Virus record (IMG/VR): IMGVR_UViG_3300050138_000096
Span: 1 to 30,230 of that record
Direction: 5' to 3' (one strand)
DNA from: a virus
DNA length: 30,230 nucleotides
Below are positions 5,779-13,002 of the stretch, piece after piece. How positions within the stretch are numbered: position 1 is the first letter of the stretch; each line of letters begins with the position of its first letter. The notes below the pieces were generated by a model that was not told where the DNA came from, did no database searches, and saw nothing but the letters and a program-made list of their open reading frames with translations. A program made the position numbers and the translations under genes.

Positions 5779-6455
5779 GTAACTACCGCTTGATCTAGCG
5801 CGGCCTTTGTCGCCGGGCCGGCGATGCCATCTACGGCAAGGGGTTGGTTGGCGGTCTGGAATGCCTTCACAGCCGCCGCAGTCTCCGGGCCATCGATACC
5901 GTCGATGGCGCCGGTGTAAAGGCCCATGGCAGCGAGTTTGGTCTGCACATCGCTGAGCGTCATCTGGCCGGCAGAAGCGACCACAGAGGGCGCCACAGTT
6001 GGCGTCGGTACAGCTTTCCCAGTCGCCAGCCACGAATTGTAGGCAATTTGGGCCATTTGATCCCGCGTCTGCATACGCAGCACACCGGCGCGCTCATAGA
6101 ACTGCTCAAAGGCTGCGGTCTTGGCAATGAGGCCAGAGGCAGATGCAACGGCTGTTACCGTCGATGCGTATGGCCCACGAAGTTCCCCCAGCAGCATCTG
6201 GTAGTTGCCTTCGTCGCTGTTCGGATCAAGCCCATGTGCGGTGCAGAAGGCGAAGAACTGTGTGCGGCGTGGGCCAGTCCATTGCGCCCAACCAAACCCC
6301 CCATTGGGAGGGGTCTGGCCACCTTCCTGCACGGCGGCTAGTCCGCTTTCAGCGCCAAGATTACCAAGGCAGGCGGAGGCATCCATCGCCCCCCATTTGG
6401 GAATGTCTGTGACCAGACGGTTTATGATGACAGGAGCTTTGCTTGTGAATGTCAT
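5775..6455 (-). CDS. Endolysin: phage-tail-lysozyme domain plus peptidoglycan-binding domain
   Basis: This enzyme should cut the glycan strands of peptidoglycan at lysis. The N-terminal domain (about residues 5-140) shows the hallmark of the lysozyme-like Phage_lysozyme2 family: CLGNLGAESGL with the likely catalytic Glu36, and GFGWAQWTGPRR (53-64). After a Pro/Thr/Ala linker (about 148-162), the C-terminal residues 168-223 form a PG_binding_1 repeat (VQTKLAAMGLYTG, then DGIDGPETAAAVKAFQ, then VDGIAGPATKAAL). There is no signal peptide, so export relies on the holin encoded downstream. Both ends overlap neighbours by ATGA. Length and architecture are typical of alphaproteobacterial phage endolysins. 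Confidence 0.88.
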   Translation of the reverse strand: MTFTSKAPVIINRLVTDIPKWGAMDASACLGNLGAESGLAAVQEGGQTPPNGGFGWAQWTGPRRTQFFAFCTAHGLDPNSDEGNYQMLLGELRGPYASTVTAVASASGLIAKTAAFEQFYERAGVLRMQTRDQMAQIAYNSWLATGKAVPTPTVAPSVVASAGQMTLSDVQTKLAAMGLYTGAIDGIDGPETAAAVKAFQTANQPLAVDGIAGPATKAALDQAVVT

Positions 6456-6826
6456 TTCATCACCTCAACTTGAACCGGCGCAGTACCACTGACTCCGAGC
6501 GCATGCGCCGCCGCGACGGTCAGATCGACTATTCTCCCGCGAGCGTATGGCCCACGATCAAGAACTTGGGCAACGATGCTGCGCCCGTTGACCTTGTTCG
6601 TCACGCGGACCCGCGTGCCACATGGCAACGTCCGGTGTGCGATCCAATACGAGAGCTTCCGCAGAATCGGCCCGCAGGCCGTCTTGTGACCGAAGAAGCC
6701 GGGGCCATAAAACGAGGCAAGACCACGCTCTGCAGCCTCTACCGGCATGGCGATGACAACGGTGCATAAGAATGCAATGCCAATAACACACTTGCTAACG
6801 GTTCTCTGTTGCGTTATCGCTATCAT
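6452..6826 (-). CDS. RlpA-like double-psi beta-barrel protein (124 aa)
   Basis: RlpA proteins are septal lytic transglycosylases that act on peptide-free glycan strands. A signal peptide (about residues 12-31, ending VEA) precedes a double-psi beta-barrel with GLASFYGPGFFGHKTACG, HRTLPCGTRVRVTN, and VLDRGPYARGRIVDLT (Asp of DRGP matches the usual catalytic Asp). There is no SPOR domain and no lipobox Cys, so it is a minimal secreted form. An AGGAT site lies about seven bases before the ATG. It is the first gene of the lysis block and ATGA-coupled to the endolysin, so it probably helps open the wall. The start is four bases from the divergent 6830 gene. Confidence 0.82.
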   Translation of the reverse strand: MIAITQQRTVSKCVIGIAFLCTVVIAMPVEAAERGLASFYGPGFFGHKTACGPILRKLSYWIAHRTLPCGTRVRVTNKVNGRSIVAQVLDRGPYARGRIVDLTVAAAHALGVSGTAPVQVEVMK

Positions 6827-6829
6827 TCG

Positions 6830-7045
6830 ATGATCCTGCCTAGAGAAATCCTTAGAGAGAGCGAAGCCTTGCGGCTTCTCAGGCTACGCTGCCGACAAGC
6901 TGGCGGTATCAACGCTTTTGCCAGATTACACGGCTTGTCTCAAGCATACGTTAGTTTGGCCGTTTCCGCCAACCGCACGATTGGTCCAAAGATTCTCAAG
7001 GCAATCGGCCTGAAACGCATCATCTCCTACATGGCTATGAAATGA
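6830..7045 (+). CDS. Small HTH transcriptional regulator, Cro-like (71 aa)
   Basis: The product has a helix-turn-helix core (GGINAFARLHGLSQAYVSLA, then VSANRTIGPKILKAIGLKR), the pattern of small phage Cro/CI-type DNA-binding proteins whose last helix ends in ILxAxGL. The ATG at 6830 lies four bases from the divergent RlpA-like start; a TTG at 6809 is an alternative. I see no good ribosome-binding site for either. It overlaps the glycosyltransferase by ATGA (7042-7045), so it heads the + strand sugar genes and may regulate them and the divergent lysis block. That target is inference; the DNA-binding fold is fairly clear. Confidence 0.7.
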   Translation: MILPREILRESEALRLLRLRCRQAGGINAFARLHGLSQAYVSLAVSANRTIGPKILKAIGLKRIISYMAMK

Positions 7046-7887
7046 CGATATCGGTCTGCATCGCCAGTCGCGGGCGGCCTTTGCTTCTACAGCAAACCGT
7101 ACGCACCCTATGCGCCAACATGACATTGTCGGATACACTCATCTCCATCGCGCTCGATCAAGAAGATAAGGATATGGAGGCGGTCTGGACGCCCGCCTTT
7201 ATGGCTCCTTGGAACGATCGGCTTCTCGCTAGCGTCGAGCCGCGCGAGGATTCCCTTGGTGCGAAATACAATCGCGCACAGACATATTCCCCTGCCGACC
7301 TCTACGTCTTATGGGCCGACGATATGATCATGCCCGACAGGGGGTGGGATGCTAAATTGGCAGAGGCTGCTGCGCGCCTCACCGATCAATGTGGCATCGT
7401 TCTGTTCGGACAGATACCAGGTGTCCTACAGCCCGGTTTGGCGATGACTCAGAAATTCATCGACGCGCAGGGATTCTTTTGTCCTCCGTATTTTCCGGCA
7501 TGGTTCCATGAAACTTGGGCTCTCGAAATTGCAGACGGAGCTGGATGCCATGTCAAAGCTGACGTAGCCGTTGAACTGCTTCAGGAAACGATCGGCAAGT
7601 CGCGCGGCATCCGCGATGTCGAATTTTGGGCGACGCTTTTTGATGCTATGCGTTCGAAGCGGAGAGAGATCATCTTAAAATTGATTGAAAATCGACTGGA
7701 TAAACTGTGGCGGTTCTCAAAGTTGACCGAATGGGACGCAAAGTGGAGCAACAGCAATTCGGTGTTACGCGACCCGAACCGCGCTAAGCAGATTGAACAA
7801 TTCTACAGCTTCGATGCCCCCGATGATCTGCGTTATCAACGCCTCCGCACGGCAGGAGAAGAACTACTGTGTCAATTCACGAGATAA
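7042..7887 (+). CDS. GT-A-type glycosyltransferase-like protein (281 aa)
   Basis: The N-terminus [20 protein letters not shown] is the typical first strand/helix of family-2-like GT-A glycosyltransferases, and the metal/nucleotide-sugar motif appears as [11 protein letters not shown] (ADD at 92-94, a DxD variant). These enzymes move a sugar from a nucleotide donor to an acceptor in the cytoplasm. There is no transmembrane segment. The C-terminal part (about 210-280) is helical and basic and unlike common domains. The ATG overlaps the regulator stop (ATGA). It is the only glycosyltransferase in the cassette, so it is the best candidate to use the sugar made by the neighbouring genes; donor and acceptor are unknown. 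Confidence 0.75.
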   Translation: MTISVCIASRGRPLLLQQTVRTLCANMTLSDTLISIALDQEDKDMEAVWTPAFMAPWNDRLLASVEPREDSLGAKYNRAQTYSPADLYVLWADDMIMPDRGWDAKLAEAAARLTDQCGIVLFGQIPGVLQPGLAMTQKFIDAQGFFCPPYFPAWFHETWALEIADGAGCHVKADVAVELLQETIGKSRGIRDVEFWATLFDAMRSKRREIILKLIENRLDKLWRFSKLTEWDAKWSNSNSVLRDPNRAKQIEQFYSFDAPDDLRYQRLRTAGEELLCQFTR

Positions 7888-8531
7888 TGGCTCCCGTTTT
7901 TCGGCATTCAAAATGGGAAAACCTATCCGGTAGCCGGTTTGGTAAATGGACGGCTATCCTTTGCCCGCCGATGCCTGGTAAGCCTACGTTCTGGATTTGT
8001 CGATGCGAATGCGGAACATCACGTTTCGTGCGCGGCTCTCATTTGAGAGATGGCGTCACTAAATCGTGCGGATGCGTACCGCGTAATCGTACTCACGGCA
8101 TGAGTTCTACGACTATCTATAACCTATGGTGCAGCATGAAAAGCCGCTGCAAACCAGCCCACTTTGAGCGCCAGCACTATTTTGATCGCGGCATTCGCGT
8201 CTGTGATCGGTGGCTAACGTTCGAGAATTTTCTTGCTGACATGGGATCTCGGCCATCGCTGAAACATTCAATTGACCGCATCGACAACGACGGGAATTAT
8301 GAGCCGGGCAATTGCCGCTGGGCCACGCCGCGTGAACAGGCATTTAATCGGCGCAACACACTCAAGTGGAATCTGACCATCAACGGTGAATCAGTGCCTC
8401 TCAGCATTGTTGCTGAACGCTATGGGATTTCCCGAGGAACTTTGCGGTTCCGGATCACAAAGAAATGGCCGCTGGAACAAATCCTCATGAAGCGCCCGCG
8501 CGGATGGGCAAAGAAACAGAGGGAGCACTGA
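7869..8531 (+). CDS. Zinc-ribbon HNH-type homing-endonuclease-like protein (220 aa)
   Basis: The GTG at 7869 has GGAG ten bases ahead; ATG 7887 (TAATG with the upstream stop) is an alternative. Residues 41-70 form a zinc ribbon (CRCECG, then SCGC). Residues 133-162 carry [20 protein letters not shown] followed by [10 protein letters not shown], a signature of phage HNH-type endonucleases, and residues 176-195 resemble a DNA-binding HTH ([14 protein letters not shown]). The gene sits between glycosyltransferase and methyltransferase, overlapping the next start by TGATG. It has no evident metabolic role and is probably a selfish homing gene that entered the junction. Confidence 0.75.
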   Translation: MSIHEIMAPVFRHSKWENLSGSRFGKWTAILCPPMPGKPTFWICRCECGTSRFVRGSHLRDGVTKSCGCVPRNRTHGMSSTTIYNLWCSMKSRCKPAHFERQHYFDRGIRVCDRWLTFENFLADMGSRPSLKHSIDRIDNDGNYEPGNCRWATPREQAFNRRNTLKWNLTINGESVPLSIVAERYGISRGTLRFRITKKWPLEQILMKRPRGWAKKQREH

Positions 8532-9217
8532 TGGACGCCCGCGAGAAATGGCGCGGGGTCCGGGCGACGGATACACCCGTATCGCTTCGATTCAGCCCCA
8601 ATCTTGTCGATCGATTCCTTGGCGATCCCAAGCGCCTGAGTTTCCTTTTCGGACGCTATGCCTTCGCGGCTAAAATGCTGGCCGATTGCGAAACCATACT
8701 CGATGTCGGCTGCGGAGCTGGCGAGGGCACGCTGACGTTCCTGCAGGACACGCGCGCTCACGATATCCTCGGCCTCGATTTCGACGAAACACTTATCAGA
8801 TATGCCAGCGAAGATTTAACCGCTGCGGTACTTCATGCGCGGTGGCAGGATGCTGAACGCATTGAATTCAAGCACGCTGACTTTCTGGAATACTCCGCAC
8901 GTGGCTTTGGCGGCATCTCTTGCATGGACGTTATCGAGCATATCGATCCGGCGCGCTCTAACAACTTTATCGGCCGCCTATCCGAGTCAGTGACCAGCCA
9001 CGGAATAGTCGTTGTTGGCACGCCGAATGGTCATGCCGCCCATCTCGGTTCAGAACATTCGAAATTGGGCCACATCAACAATTTCACGCCGCAACGCCTT
9101 CGTGACGATCTGCGAAAGTATTTCAGTGCCGTGTTCATGTTCGGCATGAACGACGCTACGTTGAACGTCGGCCACGATCACCTTTGGCACTATGTCATCG
9201 GAATCGGCGTCAAGTGA
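8531..9217 (+). CDS. Class I SAM-dependent methyltransferase (228 aa)
   Basis: Motif I for S-adenosylmethionine binding is clear at about residues 57-66 (LDVGCGAGEG), followed by an acidic strand end (LGLDFDETLIRYA) and a later CMDVIEHIDP and VVGTPNG, as in class I methyltransferases acting on small molecules, sugars or quinones. The start is the ATG at 8531, overlapping the HNH stop (TGATG); an earlier ATG at 8465 would run inside that gene. The stop overlaps the E1 alpha start (GTGA). In this context O- or N-methylation of a sugar or glycan end is likely, but the substrate is not visible from sequence. Confidence 0.82.
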   Translation: MDAREKWRGVRATDTPVSLRFSPNLVDRFLGDPKRLSFLFGRYAFAAKMLADCETILDVGCGAGEGTLTFLQDTRAHDILGLDFDETLIRYASEDLTAAVLHARWQDAERIEFKHADFLEYSARGFGGISCMDVIEHIDPARSNNFIGRLSESVTSHGIVVVGTPNGHAAHLGSEHSKLGHINNFTPQRLRDDLRKYFSAVFMFGMNDATLNVGHDHLWHYVIGIGVK

Positions 9218-10167
9218 CACCGCTCGAACTGCATCGCGAACTTCTGCGCCTTCGTCGCAGCGAAGAATTGCTGGCTTCCCTGTATCGCCAGCAGGAAATG
9301 CGCACCCCTACCCATTTTGGCATCGGGGAGGAGGCCATCTCAGTCGGTGTCTGTGCAGCTCTCAATCTGCCGCATGACGCAGTGTTCACGCACCACAGAT
9401 CGCATCTCGCCTACCTGGCTTGTGGCGGGTCGTTCGAAGCCCTCTGCGCCGAACTCTACGGACGCGAGACTGGCTGCTCACGCGGACGCGGCGGCTCAGT
9501 CCATCTCACATCGCGCGAACATGGCTTCATCGCATCCAGCGCAATTCTCGGGGAAATGATTGCAGTCGCCACCGGAGCCGCATGGGCGTTCAAAATGAAC
9601 CACGAAGACCGCGTTGCGGTGTGCTTCTTTGGCGAGGGAGCTGCCGACGAAGGTATCCTATACGAATCTATGAACTTCGCGTCACTGAACAAACTGCCGG
9701 TCCTGTTTGTCTGTGCCAATAATAAATACGCCACCGAGAGCCCGCTTAGTGCCCGCATGGCAGCCGATGCTGACCTTATTGATCGCGCCGAGACGTTTGG
9801 TATCGACGCATTCGAGGTTAATGGCAACGATGTTGGCGAAGTGTACGAAACTACGCAGCGGGCATTACAACACGTCCGCGAGGGACAGCCATGTTTTCTA
9901 GAATGCGCCACATATCGCTGGCTGGAACACGTCGGCCCCAACTACGATTTTGAGATGAATCGCACCTACCGATCACGCGATGAACTCGAAGAATGGCAAG
10001 CGCTGCGTGATCCTATTGTTCTCAGCGCGGAAAACCTGACAGTCTCAGAATTCGATTCACTTGATGTGATGGATGCCGAAATCCAAGCCGAACTGAAGGC
10101 CGCTGCTGATCGTGCCTATGCGGCTCCAAAGCCGGATCGGTCAACCATGTTTGTGAATGTGTGGTGA
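9214..10167 (+). CDS. Thiamine-pyrophosphate enzyme, E1 alpha subunit type (317 aa)
   Basis: The protein belongs with alpha subunits of pyruvate/acetoin-type E1 dehydrogenases. It has THHRSHLAYLACGG (60-72), GCSRGRGGSVHL (87-98) and the TPP/Mg motif GEGAADEG (140-147) with NN at 169-170. The start is a GTG whose bases overlap the methyltransferase stop (GTGA); an ATG 30 bases earlier lies inside that gene. With the beta subunit downstream it should form an alpha2beta2 enzyme that decarboxylates a 2-oxoacid or ketose and transfers the carbon unit. No E2 or E3 gene is present, so a transketolase- or acyloin-synthase-like reaction on a sugar is plausible but unproven. Confidence 0.85.
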   Translation: MTPLELHRELLRLRRSEELLASLYRQQEMRTPTHFGIGEEAISVGVCAALNLPHDAVFTHHRSHLAYLACGGSFEALCAELYGRETGCSRGRGGSVHLTSREHGFIASSAILGEMIAVATGAAWAFKMNHEDRVAVCFFGEGAADEGILYESMNFASLNKLPVLFVCANNKYATESPLSARMAADADLIDRAETFGIDAFEVNGNDVGEVYETTQRALQHVREGQPCFLECATYRWLEHVGPNYDFEMNRTYRSRDELEEWQALRDPIVLSAENLTVSEFDSLDVMDAEIQAELKAAADRAYAAPKPDRSTMFVNVW

Positions 10168-10460
10168 GCGCCATGAATCCCAAGAAACCTATGCCTGATC
10201 CCGTCCTTCAAGTGATCGTTGTTGACAGAGACGCGAAGGGAACGACCAAGGCAGCCATAATGCATAACCGATTGGCTGCCAGTTACGCGGGAGCCCTTGC
10301 TGCCGATCTCATAAAAGTGACCGCTGCAATGGATTCAGCCTTCGAAAGAGAGCCGGCCGCTATCGTTGACAGAGCCATCGCCATAGCCACCATCGCCACA
10401 AATAGAATGTGGGAATCTGGTCTGCTTATCGAAATTCCTGACTACAACGAACTCGTATGA
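10164..10460 (+). CDS. Small unknown protein between E1 alpha and beta (98 aa)
   Basis: The GTG at 10164 overlaps the E1 alpha stop (GTGA); the ATG at 10173 is an alternative start. The product has a basic start (KKPMPDP), a short beta-like stretch (VLQVIVVDRDAKG) and a long helical part (HNRLAASYAGALAADLIKV, then AAIVDRAIAIATIATNRMWE) ending in IEIPDYNELV. I recognise no family. It overlaps the E1 beta start by ATGA, so it is tightly coupled between the two subunits. It could be an accessory subunit or assembly factor for the TPP enzyme, or an unrelated phage gene that entered the operon. Confidence 0.6.
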   Translation: MSAMNPKKPMPDPVLQVIVVDRDAKGTTKAAIMHNRLAASYAGALAADLIKVTAAMDSAFEREPAAIVDRAIAIATIATNRMWESGLLIEIPDYNELV

Positions 10461-11488
10461 GAACCCTCAAATATCGAGAGGCCATATCCGAGGGCCTTGT
10501 CCAGGCGATGGAACAGGACCCGTCGATTTTCGTCACCGGCATTTCGGTTAACTATTCATCGCACGTATTTGGCACCACCAAGGAAGTCTCCGAACGTTTC
10601 CCGGATCGCGTCATCACCACGCCCGCGATGGAAAACGCCCTGACCGGCATTTGCATCGGCGCCGCCGCCATGGGCAAGCGTCCTGTCATCGTGCATGACC
10701 GTGCTGATTTTTCTTTCCTCGCGATGGACAATCTTATCAATCTCGCCGCCAAGTGGAAGTATATGTACGGCGGTAATGCCGGCTCGGTTCCGATTGTCAC
10801 CCGCATGATTATAGGTCGAGGATGGGGACAGGGTGCCACGCACTCGCAGGCGATTCATTCTCTGTTTGGACATTTTCCTGGATTGGCAGTAGCCATGCCA
10901 GCGACACCCTACGCCGCCAAGGGCGTCACAATGGCTGCTCTTGCAGCTGACCATCCAACGGTCATTTTGGAGCATCGCTCCCTATTCGAGATTGAGGGGC
11001 AAGTACCCGAAGAACCGATGACTGAATTTGTCCCGCGTCGTCTTCTTTGGCTTGGCCGAGACCTTACCATCGTCGCGACATCTCACATGGTCATTGAAGC
11101 TCTTGCCGCCCAACGCGCTCTCTCCGAGATGAACGTCTCCGTGGAAATCATCAATCCAGTGTGGATCAGGCCGCTTGATGGAGACGCCATACTGGAATCC
11201 GTTCGTAAGACCGGCCGACTGCTCGTCGCCGATGTTTCGCATGAACTCTGCGGCTTTGCCTCTGAGGTATCCGCTCTCGTGGCTGAGAAGGCTTTCTCAT
11301 CCCTCAAAGGGCCGATCCGCCGGCTTACCCTTCCCGACTGCCCTGCGCCGGTAGCCCAGAGCCTTGAGGAGGCGTTTTATCCCAAGGCTTCAACGATTGT
11401 TGGCTTGGTCCTGGAAATGCTTGGCCGAGATGTTCCTGAAGGTCTGGCAACAATTGATCGCGTCGATTCGTTCAAGGGTCCGTATTGA
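10457..11488 (+). CDS. Thiamine-pyrophosphate enzyme, E1 beta subunit type (343 aa)
   Basis: The fold is that of E1 beta subunits and the second half of transketolases. It begins TLKYREAISEGLVQAMEQDP, has TPAMENALTGICIGAA (55-70) with the conserved cofactor-proton-relay Glu59, and RGWGQGATHSQAIHSLF (121-137) including the conserved HSQ. The C-terminal half (RRLLWLGRDLTIVATSHMV, then INPVWIRPLDGDAI) is the transketolase C-terminal domain. The start overlaps the small gene by ATGA. The last 112 bases lie opposite the 3' end of the convergent kinase gene, and the C-terminal 20 residues (after LEMLGR) look like an extension beyond the usual end. Confidence 0.85.
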   Translation: MRTLKYREAISEGLVQAMEQDPSIFVTGISVNYSSHVFGTTKEVSERFPDRVITTPAMENALTGICIGAAAMGKRPVIVHDRADFSFLAMDNLINLAAKWKYMYGGNAGSVPIVTRMIIGRGWGQGATHSQAIHSLFGHFPGLAVAMPATPYAAKGVTMAALAADHPTVILEHRSLFEIEGQVPEEPMTEFVPRRLLWLGRDLTIVATSHMVIEALAAQRALSEMNVSVEIINPVWIRPLDGDAILESVRKTGRLLVADVSHELCGFASEVSALVAEKAFSSLKGPIRRLTLPDCPAPVAQSLEEAFYPKASTIVGLVLEMLGRDVPEGLATIDRVDSFKGPY

Positions 11489-13002
11489 GCATCGCGCTCG
11501 ATCTCGCCAAGCCGGGCCAGAACATCCTCCGTTGATACCGGGATATTGCCATTCCGCTCGCATTCGATAGCTGCTGCGATTGAGCCAAGAATGGATGCAA
11601 TCAAGTCTGAGCCCGTCGCCTTACGGGCCAGCGAAGCATAGGCCAGAAGCGCGTCCCCGGCCCCTACGGCGTCCACAAGTCGGTTGACGAAGCTCGGGAC
11701 CACGTAGAGGTAATGCCCCTCTCCTACGGGCGCGCATTGCGTCAAGACGCCCCTGTCGCCCATCTTGAGGATCAGGGTCTTGCAGCGCGCTTCCTCGTAA
11801 AGACGCGAGGCCAGCGGACGAATGACTGAATCCTGATCTCCCAAGGCAAACCGAGCTTCCCGTTCGTTCGGAGTAATCAGGTCGAAGTCCTTGAAGTCGA
11901 GGATATTGCCCCAACGGGAGGCAACTTGACTGTCCGCCACGCGGAAGGCGTCTTTCGGAATGGCCCGAATCAGACGCGGAATGGTGTCCCGGTTGAAAAT
12001 TCCGTGCCGGAAGTCGCTGAACAGGACGATGTCAGCCGGGATCGCAACTACATTGCCAGCCAGCCGATTAAGCGCCCTGTCAGAGATGGATCGATTGTCC
12101 ACCGTATCGACCTTAAGCAGGCGATAGCCTGACGCCACGAAAACATTTTTGTTGGTCGTCGGCCGGCTAGAATCGGTTTCGTGATGTAGGTATATTCCCG
12201 CCGCCTGCATATCCTGGATTACCAATCGGGCGTTCGGATCATCTCCAAGAATCGTGGAGAAGGATACGTCTCCCCCCGCCGCCTTCATGTGTTTGGCGAC
12301 AATGGCCGCCCCTCCCACAAAATCCTTGCGGCTTTGGATTTGAACGCTGAGTGTCGGCGTCTTTCCTAGCCCTCCGGTAGGAGTGGTTTCAGTGATCGTG
12401 TCAAGAATAGTGTCACCGACGACATGAACCCGAAGACCACGCATGGCAGCCAGCGCTTCGCGCAGATCGTCAAACGTCGTGCCGTGGGCTTCCATCGTGG
12501 TCGCGAGGGTTTCCACCGCTATGTTTGGCGGTGAAGCATTAATGAGCGCAGACGACGAATACACCACGTCTCCGGGCGTAAATAGCATCTCGCCGCCGTA
12601 GCTTTCCACCACGCTGCGCTCGGCATCAGTAGTTGGATGGCCACTGGCGTACTCGAACCCCTTGGCGAAATAATCCGGCTGGATCAGACCAAGATTCCTG
12701 AGCGCTGTCGGTTCATCGTCAATGATGACGTAATCGACAAACTCGTAAGCCGCCAGATTGATCGCCCGTAATTGTTCGGTAACATACGGACGGAAATTGG
12801 CTTTGACCACATGCCGGTCTGCCGTGATCGATGCCACCAATACGTCGGAGTGTTCCTTGGCAAACATCAAATGTCGCAGATGACCCGGATGCACAATGTC
12901 GAATGTTCCGTGGCACATGCATACCGTTTTGGAACGCGGACGTGACCCGAGAATGGCGATCAGTTCGGCGGCGGTCTTGATCTTATGCCGGTAGTTGTTC
13001 AT
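11377..13002 (-). CDS. Sugar nucleotidyltransferase/PfkB-kinase fusion, HldE-like with reversed domain order (541 aa)
   Basis: This should phosphorylate a sugar phosphate and transfer a nucleotide to it, as in heptose activation. Residues 1-150 form a cytidylyltransferase-like domain with CHGTFDIVHPGHLRHL (30-45, HxGH) and RPYVTEQLRA. Residues about 190-500 form a ribokinase/PfkB kinase starting RVHVVGDTILD and carrying the GAGD signature (447-450). In E. coli HldE the kinase comes first, so the order is reversed. Residues about 505-541 are encoded opposite E1 beta and look like an added tail. The start overlaps the dehydrogenase-like gene by ATGA. The nucleotide (ADP, CDP or other) cannot be read from sequence. 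Confidence 0.85.
   Translation of the reverse strand: MNNYRHKIKTAAELIAILGSRPRSKTVCMCHGTFDIVHPGHLRHLMFAKEHSDVLVASITADRHVVKANFRPYVTEQLRAINLAAYEFVDYVIIDDEPTALRNLGLIQPDYFAKGFEYASGHPTTDAERSVVESYGGEMLFTPGDVVYSSSALINASPPNIAVETLATTMEAHGTTFDDLREALAAMRGLRVHVVGDTILDTITETTPTGGLGKTPTLSVQIQSRKDFVGGAAIVAKHMKAAGGDVSFSTILGDDPNARLVIQDMQAAGIYLHHETDSSRPTTNKNVFVASGYRLLKVDTVDNRSISDRALNRLAGNVVAIPADIVLFSDFRHGIFNRDTIPRLIRAIPKDAFRVADSQVASRWGNILDFKDFDLITPNEREARFALGDQDSVIRPLASRLYEEARCKTLILKMGDRGVLTQCAPVGEGHYLYVVPSFVNRLVDAVGAGDALLAYASLARKATGSDLIASILGSIAAAIECERNGNIPVSTEDVLARLGEIERDAQYGPLNESTRSIVARPSGTSRPSISRTKPTIVEALG

Noticed and set aside
5779-6033. N-terminal extension of the 64-aa gene
   Set aside because: The extension is Cys/Arg-rich out-of-frame sequence within the endolysin gene; the ATG at 5778 overlaps the endolysin stop.
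9456-9941. Minus-strand frame of 161 codons opposite E1 alpha
   Set aside because: Antisense shadow with no domain, while the plus strand carries clear TPP-enzyme motifs.
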